From positions 214-33,513 of the forward strand of contig PMBV01000088.1 in NCBI GenBank assembly GCA_003153055.1: a DNA stretch of 33,300 nt, in the 5' to 3' direction. Positions 8,901 through 16,418 of the stretch are shown piece by piece; position 1 is the stretch's first letter, and the number at the start of each line of letters is the position of its first letter. A model generated the notes under the pieces. The model was not told where the DNA came from, searched no databases, and worked only from the letters and a program-made list of their open reading frames with translations. The position numbers and the translations under genes were made by a program. The DNA comes from Myxococcales bacterium (GTDB lineage: Bacteria; Myxococcota; Myxococcia; Myxococcales; Myxococcaceae).

Positions 8901-9189
8901 CGCAGCGCCCCTGACACGCAAACGGCGGGCAGCCACCATCGGGCAAGAGGCCACCGTCCCACCCGAGGCCGCCGCCACCGCCTCCATCGCCGTTCACCAG
9001 CCCTCCACCCGCTCCACCCGCTCCGCCCACGCCGCCACCCGCGCCTCCCCCTTCGGACACCGAGCCGTCGGACTCCTCGAGCGGGAGCGCCCCACACTCG
9101 CAGCCGCTCAGCCCACCCTCGAGGAGGACCGCGAAGACGGCCAGGGCGCGAACGCCCCACCACTGCGTCAAAGGGATGCGGGCACTCAC
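5944..9189 (-). CDS. giant Cys-rich repeat lipoprotein
   Basis: A 1081-residue protein from GTG 9189. The signal peptide ends in a lipobox (GLSGC, lipidated Cys30), followed by an acidic and then a Gly-rich flexible linker (about residues 38-85). Residues ~88-365 hold short Cys-rich modules of the type CGQITNDCGGMVNCGGC. Residues ~370-1000 hold six long tandem Cys repeats of about 104-116 residues (listed separately), and the tail returns to short CGG modules ending NGCGGTVMCPT. The abundance and regular spacing of Cys suggests many disulfides and a rod-like, protease-resistant surface fibre. It is first in an operon with the VWA lipoprotein and the barrel protein, so it may be surface-displayed or adhesive. 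No enzymatic motif was seen. No Shine-Dalgarno sequence is obvious at the GTG, but there is no other start before the signal peptide. Confidence 0.85.
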   Translation of the reverse strand: MSARIPLTQWWGVRALAVFAVLLEGGLSGCECGALPLEESDGSVSEGGGAGGGVGGAGGAGGGLVNGDGGGGGGLGWDGGLLPDGGCPPFACQGRCGPIRDFCRGEVVQCGGCGGNQVCNLATNVCGQPQLTCAELGAECGTLRNSCGVVQNCHACSDPNKECDRNTNKCVDCTHVTPADLGYQCGMVFLGCGPANTTVDAGTCPVGATCNDALKICEPQCSAETAQVLCAVASAECGQITNDCGGMVNCGGCDADAGYFCGARGVNNRCDLTESPNECVAANRNCGTYDTACGTLNCGSCTDPEVCNPNGRCGPPCSPSTCASPDLVGKCGTALDAGCEVSLNCGCGNGLLCSASLPGDLGACNPPAACGAFGANGAVGNPCSNDPSPQFPSGGGTNLACSCTGTGVCVDGSKHVVAQGDAGTCCVNTAVCPANACGASVVDTCTGAAISCTCTTAGTFCQADAGVCVTTRSCSSYGANGDAGNPCSVGPSPEFPKNATENLACPCKVGGICNLDGGTTMAPPGVKGACCFNSVACAANECGTTKINQCTGTTITCACTAAGTHCDTPNHTCVSNLTCNDYGATGATGAICSNGGAFSNGATPPTLLPCPCTWPNVCSSGSTEVSGSTTGTCCNNTQTCGNRCHTTSTNSCTGAVATCECDVNSYCSTPPGVEGVCIPYNTCATYGANGAVNNTCSTSPNASFNQLPDGGGVALTCDCTGGRFCSVDAGSPNPHLADAGERGTCCTNTGSCGTGASRVCNTTRLNTCTSQTIGCAGCDTNYYCNSTSGEGACLPYLTCLSYGADGGTGAQCSTTNNSTFWRYPGDTTGRTCGCASPRVCSVGGGTGSAHTAGAGEVGACCVNTTACPANTCVTLKNSCTGASINCGCNSGSHCVGGGVPGSTCVVDHTCSSYGANGAVSNPCSTVATSAFPDGPSGANLTCPCTTTGGYTKNTCLGSSSTDAGVCSCTKSNPANCGDNNKSDGCGGTMVSTCGSNQICYSNACCTSPVCPAGNAGEQCGTISACGQSVSCGCVQTYPNTSCGAVTPNFCGCKAYTTDDCGKALGSGVQSNGCGGTVMCPT
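6290..8082 (-). repeat. six tandem ~105-residue Cys repeats within the lipoprotein gene
   Basis: Units begin (minus strand) at 8082, 7770, 7455, 7143, 6795 and 6462, spaced 312, 315, 312, 348 and 333 bases. Each opens with a CxxYGANG-like motif (CGAFGANG, CSSYGANG, CNDYGATG, CATYGANG, CLSYGADG, CSSYGANG). It continues with a CS...P/F segment, a CxC pair, a GTCC/GACC-N doublet, an N-x-CTG segment and a closing C-V/C-L. The last unit is divergent after its first half; the lower boundary is approximate. Protein conservation exceeds what one expects from DNA-level slippage, so the units are old duplications under selection. Confidence 0.85.
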
Positions 9190-9206
9190 GGCTCAAAGGT
9201 AACTCA

Positions 9207-9225
9207 CCCACTCGAACGGAGTGGG
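9207..9225. promoter_or_regulatory. 7-bp inverted repeat between divergent genes
   Basis: CCCACTC (9207-9213) and GAGTGGG (9219-9225) form a perfect inverted repeat with a 5-base loop, 17 bases upstream of the Cys-rich lipoprotein start and upstream of the M3 peptidase promoter region. It could be an operator for either divergent gene. There is no T-tract, so a terminator is less likely. Confidence 0.35.
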
Positions 9226-9251
9226 ACAGAAAGCTCGTGGGGAAAGGTGCG

Positions 9252-9279
9252 TTGACTTGTTCAGCCCGGGGCGTAAGCA
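9252..9279 (+). promoter_or_regulatory. candidate promoter of the M3 peptidase gene
   Basis: TTGACT (9252-9257) is a 5/6 match to a sigma-70 -35 box, 45 bases upstream of ATG 9302. The -10 counterpart at 16-bp spacing (TAAGCA, 9274-9279) is poor, so this is tentative. Confidence 0.3.
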
Positions 9280-9301
9280 ACAACCCGTGAGAAGCCCATC
9301 A

Positions 9302-11479
9302 ATGCGACGAAATGCGAGCTTGAGCGTCACGTTTTTGACGCTGGCCAGTGCCGGCTGTCACCCCCGAACCGGAGCAACCCCAATGGAAACGACCCCTCCC
9401 TCGGCCCCTCTCGCGGCCCACCCCGCGCTGCTCGATCGCTGGACTGGCCCCTACGGAGGGGTGCCGCCCTTCGGTCACATCACGGTGGCCGATTTCAAAC
9501 CAGCCATGGAGGCGTCGATGGACGCCAACCGGAAGGAGATCGCCGCCATCGTCGCCCAGTCGGCGCCGCCCAACTTCGAGAACACCATCGCCGCGCTCGA
9601 AGACTCGGGCCGAACGTTCAACGACGTGAGCACCATCTTCGGCATCTTCAGCTCGGCCATGAGCGACGAGGCGTTTCAGGCAGTGGAGCGCGATATGGCG
9701 CCCAAGCTGGCGGCCTTCGGCGATGAGATCATTCAGAACGCGGCGCTCTTCCAGCGCATCGAGGCGGTCTACGACTCTCCAGAGAAACAGAACCTCACCA
9801 AGGAGCAACAGCGGCTCGTCTGGCTGTACCACACGCGCTTCGTCCTGGCCGGCGCCAAGCTCGACCCCGAGGCGAAGGCAAAGGTTGCCGCGCTGAACCA
9901 GCGGCTGGCCACGCTGTACACCGAGTTCAGCCAGGCGGTGCTGGGTGATGAGGAGCAGTACACGGTGGCCCTCGAGACGGAGGCCGACTTCGCCGGGCTC
10001 CCCGACTCGGTGCGGGCCGCCGCCCAGCAAGCAGCCGAGGCCCGCAAGGTCAAGGCCCTGGGCGTGGTCACCAATACTCGCTCGTCGGTGGAGCCGTTCC
10101 TCACCTTCAGCGCTCGGCGCGACCTGCGAGAGAAGGTGTGGCGCAACTTCATCAAGCGCGGTGACAACGGCGACGCCCGGGACACCAAGGGGCGCATCAG
10201 CGAGATTCTCCTCGCCCGGGCCCAGCGCGCCAAGCTCCTCGGGTTCAAGACCCACGCCCACTGGCGTCTGGCCGACAAGATGGCGGGAACTCCCGAGCGG
10301 GCCATGGAGCTGCTCGAGGCCGTATGGAAGCCGGCGGTGGCGCGAGTGAAGGAAGAGGTCCGCGACATGCAGGCGGTGGCCAACAAGGAAGGCGCCCACT
10401 TCGCCATCGCCCCGTGGGACTACCGCTCTTACGCCGAGAAGGTACGCAAGGCGAAGTACGACCTCGACCAGAACGAGCTCAAGCCGTACCTCCAGCTCGA
10501 GAAGTTGAAAGACGCGTTGTTCTATGTGGCCGGCGAGCTGTTCGGCTTCGCGTTCCGCCCGGTGGAAGGCGTTCCCGTCTACCACCCCGACGTGCGGGTG
10601 TTCGAGGTGGTGAAACGCGACACCGGGGCCCACGTGGGGCTGTGGTACTTCGACCCCTACGCCCGGGCCGGCAAGCACTCCGGCGCGTGGATGAACGCCT
10701 ACCGGAACCAGGAGCGCTTCCGTGGAGAAATCTCCACCATCGTCTCGAACAACGCCAACTTCGTCGAGGGCAAGCCAGGCGAGCCGGTGCTCATCAGTTG
10801 GGACGACGCCCGCACCTTGTTCCACGAGTTCGGCCACGCGCTCCACGGGCTGGCCAGCAACGTCACCTACCCCGCGCTGTCGGGCACCTCGGTCCCCACC
10901 GATGCTGTGGAGTTCCCCTCTCAGCTCCTGGAGCACTGGCTCGACACCAAGGAAGTGCTGAGCCGCTTCGCCCTGCACGAGAAGACCGGCGCCCCGTTGC
11001 CCGAGGCGTTGGTACAGCGGCTCCACCAGGCGAGCACGTTCAACCAAGGCTTCGCCACCGTCGAGTACCTGTCGAGCGCGCTGGTCGACATGAAGCTGCA
11101 CCTCATGGGAGAGACGCCCATCGACCCCGATGCCTTCGAGCGCGACACGCTCAAGGCTCTGGGCATGCCGCAGGAAATCGTCATGCGCCACCGGACGCCC
11201 CAGTTCAGCCACGTCTTCTCGAGCGACCAATACTCGGCCGGCTACTACAGCTACCTGTGGGCCGACACGCTCACCACCGACGCCTTCGAGGCCTTCACCG
11301 AGGCCGGTGGGCCCTACGACAAGACGGTGGCCGAGCGGCTCAACCGCTTCGTCTTCTCGGTCGGTAACACCGTCGACCCGGCTGAGGCCTACCGAAACTT
11401 CCGCGGACGCGACCCCTCGGTGGGTGCGCTGATGCGAAACCGGGGCTTCGCCGCGCCCACCAAGGCCCGCCACAAGTGA
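9302..11479 (+). CDS. dcp: M3 family peptidyl-dipeptidase (Dcp-like) lipoprotein
   Basis: A 725-residue zinc metallopeptidase of family M3. The active site HEFGH lies at residues 508-512 in DDARTLFHEFGHALHG, with the third zinc ligand in the following VEFPSQLLEHW helix. The upstream segments PYARAGKHSGAW and VSNNANFVEG and the end segment SDQYSAGYYSYLWAD are typical of Dcp/oligopeptidase A. Dcp releases dipeptides from peptide C-termini. Start at ATG 9302 gives a signal peptide (MRRNASLSVTFLTLASAGC) with Cys19 as possible lipid site, so the enzyme is probably periplasmic and membrane-tethered; the lipobox is imperfect (Ser at -3). GAGAAG lies 8 bases before the ATG. The open frame extends to 9221 but without signal-like sequence. 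The length is close to the family's ~680 plus the leader. Confidence 0.9.
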   Translation: MRRNASLSVTFLTLASAGCHPRTGATPMETTPPSAPLAAHPALLDRWTGPYGGVPPFGHITVADFKPAMEASMDANRKEIAAIVAQSAPPNFENTIAALEDSGRTFNDVSTIFGIFSSAMSDEAFQAVERDMAPKLAAFGDEIIQNAALFQRIEAVYDSPEKQNLTKEQQRLVWLYHTRFVLAGAKLDPEAKAKVAALNQRLATLYTEFSQAVLGDEEQYTVALETEADFAGLPDSVRAAAQQAAEARKVKALGVVTNTRSSVEPFLTFSARRDLREKVWRNFIKRGDNGDARDTKGRISEILLARAQRAKLLGFKTHAHWRLADKMAGTPERAMELLEAVWKPAVARVKEEVRDMQAVANKEGAHFAIAPWDYRSYAEKVRKAKYDLDQNELKPYLQLEKLKDALFYVAGELFGFAFRPVEGVPVYHPDVRVFEVVKRDTGAHVGLWYFDPYARAGKHSGAWMNAYRNQERFRGEISTIVSNNANFVEGKPGEPVLISWDDARTLFHEFGHALHGLASNVTYPALSGTSVPTDAVEFPSQLLEHWLDTKEVLSRFALHEKTGAPLPEALVQRLHQASTFNQGFATVEYLSSALVDMKLHLMGETPIDPDAFERDTLKALGMPQEIVMRHRTPQFSHVFSSDQYSAGYYSYLWADTLTTDAFEAFTEAGGPYDKTVAERLNRFVFSVGNTVDPAEAYRNFRGRDPSVGALMRNRGFAAPTKARHK

Positions 11480-11536
11480 CGTCCCGGCAGGCCCTTGGCG
11501 CTACCAGCGGCCGGTGATTCTCGGTATTCCACTGCC

Positions 11537-13192
11537 GTGGAGTCCCTCATCACCTGGCTTACGCCCCAGCCGCCACCCGAGGCGCTCCCCGCGGTGATGC
11601 CCAGCCCCTTCGACGACACGGCGCCCCACCCCGTGGTCGCCGCGGTGGCGCTCGAGCTCCAGGCCACGCTCAGACAGGGCACCATCGCGCCAGGGCTCTC
11701 CACCACCGCGCTCGATCGGCCGGAGGGCGGGAAGATGTTCGGGGTGCTGCTGGTGCGCGGAGCCGACGGCCGGGTGGGAGCGCTCAAGGCCTTCTCCGGG
11801 CAAGTCGGTGGCACCTGGACCGTGCCGGGCTTCGTTCCCCCGGTGTTCGACGCCAAAGCCCGACAGGTGCTCGAGCCCGCCTCCGACGTGGCGGTGAAGC
11901 GCCTCACCTCGGCCCTGGAGTCCCTGGCGAGCAGCCCCGCGCTCCAAGACGCCCGCGCGAACCTCGCCGCCTTCGACGCCCAGCTCAAGAGCCAGCGAGC
12001 CTCGGCCAAGGCGGCCCAGCTCGCGCACCAGGAAGAGCGGCGACTCAAGCGAGCGAGCCTGAGCGATGACGATGAAGCCGGCCGACGGGCCTTGGCCACC
12101 GAGAGCCGTCGGGAGGCCACGTTCCACCGTGCCCAGCAGACCAGCTGGCGCATCGCTCGAGAAGCGGCCGCCCTCCCCTGGTCTCGCCTGGAGCGACGCA
12201 AGCGGGCCCTCGAGCGCCTCCGCCGCATCGTCTCTCAGCAGTCGATGCGGCAGATCCACGACACCTACGTGCTCGAGAGCGCTTCAGGCAAGCGGGCCAC
12301 GGTGCGCGAGCTGTTCGGTGCCGGAGAGCCACCGTGGGGAGCTGGAGACTGCGCCGCGCCCAAGCTCGTCAGCTACGCGCTCCGGCACGGGTTGACCCCG
12401 CTGGCCCTGGCCGAGTTCTGGTGGGGGCCGCCTCCGCCGTCGGGCGCGAGGGTCGAGGGCATGTTCTTTCCCGCGTGCAAGGAGAAGTGCGGCCCATTGC
12501 TGCCGTTTCTCCTCGACGGCGTGGCCCAGGCGCCCCGACGCACCTGGCGCCCCCGGATCGTCGCCGAGGACGAGCTCGTCACCGTGCACGAAGACGAGCG
12601 GGTGGTGGTAGTGGCCAAGCCCGCGGGCCTGTTGTCGGTGCCGGCGCGCGACGAAACGGTGGAGGACTCGGTGTGGGCCCGGATCCGGCGGCGCTACCCC
12701 GGGGCCCGCGGGCCGCTCCTGGTCCACCGACTCGATCTCGACACCTCGGGGCTCCTGCTCGCCGCGCTCGACGAGGAGGCCCACCGCTTCCTCCAGGCCC
12801 GGTTCCTCGACCGCTCGGTGCAGAAGACGTACGTCGCCTGGCTCGACGGGGTGCTGGCGGCAGACGCAGGCACGGTGTCACTCCCGTTGCGAGTCGACCT
12901 CGAGCAGCGGCCTCGCCAGGTGGTGGACGCCGTGCACGGCCGCGAGGCGGTGACCGACTGGAGGGCCCTGGAGCGCTCCGGGGGCCGCACCAGGGTGGCC
13001 CTCTTCCCCCGCACCGGCCGCACCCACCAGCTTCGGGTACACGCCGCTCACCGCAGCGGCCTCAACGCGGCCATCGTGGGAGATCGCCTCTACGGAACCT
13101 CCGGGCCCCGGCTGATGCTCCACGCCGAGACGCTCCAGTTCCGCCACCCCGACGGGCGAGAGCTCACGTTCACCACGCTGGCGCCGTTCTAG
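11537..13192 (+). CDS. RluA-family pseudouridine synthase, long form
   Basis: About 551 residues. The C-terminal ~200 residues are a RluA-type catalytic domain: HRLDLDTSGLLL has the catalytic Asp (D400), with the downstream GRTHQLRVH and GDRLYG motifs. It isomerises uridine to pseudouridine in rRNA and/or tRNA. The N-terminal ~350 residues are an extension seen in a long RluA subgroup: PFxDTAPHPVVAAVALELQ, GKMFGVLLV, a charged coiled-coil at about residues 140-250, then GAGDCAAPKLVSYA (from residue 268) and LALAEFWWG. There is no S4 domain. The frame is open from TTG 11495; GTG 11537 is preferred because family similarity begins soon after, but there is no clear Shine-Dalgarno sequence. It lies 57 bases after the peptidase gene. 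Confidence 0.82.
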   Translation: MESLITWLTPQPPPEALPAVMPSPFDDTAPHPVVAAVALELQATLRQGTIAPGLSTTALDRPEGGKMFGVLLVRGADGRVGALKAFSGQVGGTWTVPGFVPPVFDAKARQVLEPASDVAVKRLTSALESLASSPALQDARANLAAFDAQLKSQRASAKAAQLAHQEERRLKRASLSDDDEAGRRALATESRREATFHRAQQTSWRIAREAAALPWSRLERRKRALERLRRIVSQQSMRQIHDTYVLESASGKRATVRELFGAGEPPWGAGDCAAPKLVSYALRHGLTPLALAEFWWGPPPPSGARVEGMFFPACKEKCGPLLPFLLDGVAQAPRRTWRPRIVAEDELVTVHEDERVVVVAKPAGLLSVPARDETVEDSVWARIRRRYPGARGPLLVHRLDLDTSGLLLAALDEEAHRFLQARFLDRSVQKTYVAWLDGVLAADAGTVSLPLRVDLEQRPRQVVDAVHGREAVTDWRALERSGGRTRVALFPRTGRTHQLRVHAAHRSGLNAAIVGDRLYGTSGPRLMLHAETLQFRHPDGRELTFTTLAPF

Positions 13193-13196
13193 TTCC

Positions 13197-13222
13197 AGGT
13201 TGTCCGGGAATTCCGACAACCT
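13197..13222. terminator. perfect hairpin between convergent genes (palindromic repeat copy 1)
   Basis: AGGTTGTC (13197-13204) pairs exactly with GACAACCT (13215-13222); the 10-base centre contains GGAATTCC (13207-13214), itself a palindrome. It starts 4 bases after the pseudouridine synthase stop and 30 bases before the converging gene's stop. A bidirectional terminator is plausible although there is no T-tract. A near-identical copy is at 15491. Confidence 0.5.
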
Positions 13223-13252
13223 GTGGCGAGAGGAACGGAGACTCAGACGCCG

Positions 13253-15121
13253 TCAGTCCTTCACTGGCGTGGCCTTGAGGGCTGCCTTGCCTTCCTTCAC
13301 GTAGACCTGGAAGCGCACCGAGCGGCACTGGTACTTCGACATCAGCTGGTCCCGATTCTTGAGCAGCTTGGCCTTGAACCGCTCGAAGGTGAGCCCGTCA
13401 GCTGGCTCTCCACACTTCTCACGGGTGGTCACGAAGTCGCGGAACACGTCGTGATAGTGCTTCTCTTCCGAGGCGGGCGACGGCGCCACCGACTGCACCC
13501 TCGGCATGCCCTCGGTGGACACCTTCATCGTCGGTCGCTCGCCGGTGAAGCCAGTCGAGGCGCCCTGGCGCGTGGCCTTGATGAGCTCCTGAGGCACCAC
13601 GGCCACTCGAGTGGCGTCGGGGCTGTCGTCGGTGCCCATCAGTGAGTCGCCCGAAGCGAACGGGTCGCCGCCTGGCGCGAACGTGGGGTAGGCCGGGGTG
13701 GGCTGGTCGCCACCTTGGTCGAAGAGGCTCCCTGGCCCTGGGCTCGACGCGGTGGGCGGGAAGCCAAAACCTGGCAACGGCGGCGGGGCCGACGGTCGGT
13801 TGGCCGGAAAGGGAGCCGGGGCGGCAGACGCGAAGGGGTCGTTCTCGTTCTCGTCCATCAGCGAGGGTGACGACCACACCGGGCCCGTTGGCTCGGAGGG
13901 CGCCGGGGCGAAGGTCGACAGCTGAGGCGCCACTTGGGTCGCGGGTGCGATGCCCAGCACGGGAGGCCCCTCGGGAGCTCGCTGCGGGGCGCTCGGCGTG
14001 GGAATCGACGCCAGCACGTCTTTCGCCCTCACCGCCGAGACCGCCGAAGGGGGGAAGTGGAAGTCGTCGGGGTTCCCTTCGGGGCCGTGGCCTGAGGGGC
14101 CGATGGACAGCGCGACCGGCTGGGGCTCCTCTTTCTTGGGCGGCACGGGCAGCGGCGGCGGCAGGGACATGTGCGTCCCCCCTTCGTCTTCACTCTTGAT
14201 GAGCAGCCCCACCACCACCGACAGCAGCACGAGGCCGAGGAGCGCAAGCACTCCGAACAGTTGGTAGGCGGCCAGGGCCTCCAGCGGCTCGCGCAGCGAC
14301 GCCACGGCCAGCACCTCGAAGGGCGTCCCAGCGAGCACCTGCCGGCTGCCCAGGGAGTGGGCGGTGCCCTCGACGAACATGGGCAGCGAGAGCGGACCGA
14401 ACTGGCGCACCGGGCCCGCGCCGAAGGCCGTCACCTGGCCCGACTTGATGGCCTTGAGCGCCGGCTCGGCTTGCACCTTCTCACTGCCGGCGGCCAGCAG
14501 CACCTTGTTCTGTGAGACGACGGCCAAGGTGGTCAGGTGGAGCTCGCGGGCCACGCCCTCGAGGCGCTTGGCGTCGGGCAGCAGCGGCAGGCCCGCCACC
14601 ACCTGCCCAACCGGCCGAACCTCGTTGTGGTCGACCGCGAGGAGCGCGGTGGCGAAGAAGATGTACGAGGTGTCCTGGAAGGTCACGATGCTGCCGGCGG
14701 CCTGGCCTTGAGCAGCGGCGGCCACGTCGAACCCCGCCGGCGCGGCGGCCGGCTCAGCGGAGCCCAGGGCCAGAACCGCGCTCTCAGCGCTGACCAGTGC
14801 CACGACCAGCTTGGGCTTGTTGGCCTCGGACAGCACGCTGGACAGCACCTGACGGACGGCATTGAAGCGGTCGACGCCTGCGCCGTCTTTGCCTTGGGTT
14901 CTGACATTCCACGCGGCTGGGCTGGTCGAGAGCTGCACCACGGCGGCCTCGAGCTCGGAGCGCTGGGCCTCGATGCGCAAGGCCACGGCCGAGCCGGCCC
15001 CGACGACCGCACCGGTCGCCTGCTCGGTTGTCTTCACAACGGCCGCCCCAGACACTACGACGTGGTAGGCCCAGAGGGCCGCCGTCACGAGGGCGAACAC
15101 CAGGAACTTGACGCGGTTCAT
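13253..15121 (-). CDS. two-TM sensor-like protein with MXAN_5187-like C-terminal domain
   Basis: About 622 residues from ATG 15121. TM1 spans about residues 5-24. An extracytoplasmic domain of ~250 residues has Cache/sCache-like features (LRIEAQRSELEAAVVQLSTSP, PVGQVVAGLPL, SYIFFATALLAVD). TM2 lies at about residues 280-305 (LFGVLALLGLVLLSVVVGLLI), then a long Pro-rich disordered cytoplasmic linker of about 240 residues. The C-terminal module, from about residue 550, reads HYHDVFRDFVTTREKCGEPADGL, ending VRFQVYVKEGKAALKATPVKD. From memory this end matches the domain named after Myxococcus MXAN_5187. No kinase, HAMP or GGDEF domain is present, so any output must go through the C-terminal domain. 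A TTG at 15130 is an alternative start. The gene diverges from the small DUF2007-like gene. Confidence 0.75.
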   Translation of the reverse strand: MNRVKFLVFALVTAALWAYHVVVSGAAVVKTTEQATGAVVGAGSAVALRIEAQRSELEAAVVQLSTSPAAWNVRTQGKDGAGVDRFNAVRQVLSSVLSEANKPKLVVALVSAESAVLALGSAEPAAAPAGFDVAAAAQGQAAGSIVTFQDTSYIFFATALLAVDHNEVRPVGQVVAGLPLLPDAKRLEGVARELHLTTLAVVSQNKVLLAAGSEKVQAEPALKAIKSGQVTAFGAGPVRQFGPLSLPMFVEGTAHSLGSRQVLAGTPFEVLAVASLREPLEALAAYQLFGVLALLGLVLLSVVVGLLIKSEDEGGTHMSLPPPLPVPPKKEEPQPVALSIGPSGHGPEGNPDDFHFPPSAVSAVRAKDVLASIPTPSAPQRAPEGPPVLGIAPATQVAPQLSTFAPAPSEPTGPVWSSPSLMDENENDPFASAAPAPFPANRPSAPPPLPGFGFPPTASSPGPGSLFDQGGDQPTPAYPTFAPGGDPFASGDSLMGTDDSPDATRVAVVPQELIKATRQGASTGFTGERPTMKVSTEGMPRVQSVAPSPASEEKHYHDVFRDFVTTREKCGEPADGLTFERFKAKLLKNRDQLMSKYQCRSVRFQVYVKEGKAALKATPVKD

Positions 15122-15171
15122 CCTCGGCAAGGCATATCAGGTCATTCGCCCCTCGGCGCCTTTTTATCGGC

Positions 15172-15177
15172 TAGATT
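15172..15177 (+). promoter_or_regulatory. candidate -10 box next to the small protein gene
   Basis: TAGATT lies 6 bases before ATG 15184, and no Shine-Dalgarno sequence precedes the ATG. If used, the transcript would be leaderless. There is no convincing -35 box. Confidence 0.22.
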
Positions 15178-15183
15178 TGAGAC

Positions 15184-15492
15184 ATGGCTCGCACCTTCAC
15201 CGTCGCCGCAACCGTGCAGGATCCGCTCTTGGCCGAGCGGCTGGTCGAGACGCTCCAGGCTAGAGGGCTCGACGCCTTCTCGCGGGCGGGGGGCGCTGCC
15301 TCGTCAGCGGCCTTTGCCCAGACCCAGGCTGCCTTCTGGGATGTGCTGGTGCCAGCGGAGGCGTCCGACTCGGCCAACGGGTGGATCGGCGAGGTCCTCG
15401 AGGAGCTCGACCGAGACGCCGACGAGAACGCCAAGGCCGCTGATGAGGAGTCTCAGTCGCCCGAGAACCTCGACCCCAAAGCCAGGGAGTAG
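15184..15492 (+). CDS. small DUF2007-like protein
   Basis: 102 residues. The order strand (TFTVAATV), helix (DPLLAERLVETLQARGLDAF), loop, strand (WDVLVPAE), helix (WIGEVLEELD) and acidic tail resembles DUF2007 / 'putative signal transducing protein' ferredoxin-like folds, in which a V-P motif precedes the last helix. There is no signal peptide or catalytic motif. The acidic C-terminal ~25 residues are probably disordered. Its stop codon TAG overlaps the start of palindromic repeat copy 2. The family assignment is tentative; the gene itself looks real from composition and lack of a better competing frame. Confidence 0.65.
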   Translation: MARTFTVAATVQDPLLAERLVETLQARGLDAFSRAGGAASSAAFAQTQAAFWDVLVPAEASDSANGWIGEVLEELDRDADENAKAADEESQSPENLDPKARE

Positions 15493-15513
15493 GTTGTCCA
15501 GAAATTCCGACAC
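15491..15513. repeat. palindromic repeat copy 2 at a gene end
   Basis: The first 22 bases match copy 1 (13197-13218) at 20 positions; differences are at 15500 and 15502. The right arm is shortened (GACAC instead of GACAACCT), so the hairpin is weaker. Like copy 1 it sits at the 3' end of a plus-strand gene facing a convergent minus-strand gene (stop at 15564). Confidence 0.6.
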
Positions 15514-15563
15514 GTATTCCTAGTCCCAGCGGAGCGCAGGGCCTACGACCGAACAACCCGTAG

Positions 15564-16385
15564 CTACCGCTCCGGGCCGGGCCGGCGCGGCTCCTGGGGC
15601 TCGTAGACGGCGAGGCCGACCAGGGGCCAGGTGGCCTGACGACCGGCCGCGAGAAAGTCGGCGAGGAGCTGATCGACCACCAGGTGCTGGGCGCTCGAGG
15701 CGTGGCGAAGCATCGGGCCCGACGGGCCCTGCACCAGCACCGCGACATGAGAGATACGTGTCACCATCGACGGAAGGTCGCTGCGCACCACGACCAGCAC
15801 CAGACCGTCGGGGGCATGGGCGAGGGCCGAGACGGCGTGCGCGGCGGGAATGACGTCGAGCTCGAACGCCCCCCGCGCCTGGTCGCCAGCCTCGAGGCCC
15901 AGGGAGCGGCCGAGCTTCCCCTCCCAGGTGACGGGGGTAATCACCTTCTTCACCTTCTGGGTGGTCTTGCCTCCGTAGGCGCGGGTGACGTTCGTGAGCC
16001 ACCCGAGCTGAAGCAGGTGGGGGAGCCACTGGGCCTCCATGACGTGGTTGCGGTGGCCGTACGACGGGCTGCCGGTGTAGCGAACGCGATCGAGGGTCTC
16101 GATGAGGGCCCCGTCGTCAGCGGCGGTGGCGAGGGCCAGGGCCTGCTCCACCAGGGTGACGCAGTCGACGGCGTCGAGGCGCAGACGCGGGTCGGGGTCA
16201 TGGCCCTCACCTTCTCCCAGCGGTGAGACGGCGTAGGGCGTGCCCAGAAAAGGAGCGGCGGCCCTGGCGAGGCGGCCCGGCCAGGGCTCGGCCTTGAGCT
16301 CGACCATCGCGCGGGTGCGCTGGCTCGCCTCGAGGGAAGCCCAGGGGGGCGTGGCGGCGAGAACGAGGGCGAGGAATCGAACCAT
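15564..16385 (-). CDS. DUF1460 (N-acetylmuramoyl-L-alanine amidase-like) exported protein
   Basis: 273 residues from ATG 16385. A signal peptide covers about residues 1-20 (MVRFLALVLAATPPWAS). The core has FLGTPYAVSPLGEGEG, RLRLDAVDCVTLVEQ with candidate catalytic Cys75, RVRYTGSPSYGHRNHVMEAQW with a His, and a later SHVAVLVQ with a second His, matching the DUF1460 family of the NlpC/P60 papain-like superfamily. Members are thought to cut peptidoglycan stem peptides or related amide bonds in the periplasm. The frame is open further upstream to 16598, but that part overlaps the divergent gene. No Shine-Dalgarno sequence is obvious. The assignment rests on the DCVTLVE and RNH motifs. Confidence 0.8.
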   Translation of the reverse strand: MVRFLALVLAATPPWASLEASQRTRAMVELKAEPWPGRLARAAAPFLGTPYAVSPLGEGEGHDPDPRLRLDAVDCVTLVEQALALATAADDGALIETLDRVRYTGSPSYGHRNHVMEAQWLPHLLQLGWLTNVTRAYGGKTTQKVKKVITPVTWEGKLGRSLGLEAGDQARGAFELDVIPAAHAVSALAHAPDGLVLVVVRSDLPSMVTRISHVAVLVQGPSGPMLRHASSAQHLVVDQLLADFLAAGRQATWPLVGLAVYEPQEPRRPGPER

Positions 16386-16418
16386 GGGCACGGAACGGTA
16401 GCACCGAGCAATTCGACA

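Noticed and set aside
9299..11473. 724-residue minus-strand frame opposite the M3 peptidase
   Set aside because: Mirror frame of a strongly recognised gene; Val/Gly/Leu/Arg-rich composition typical of antisense frames in GC-rich DNA.
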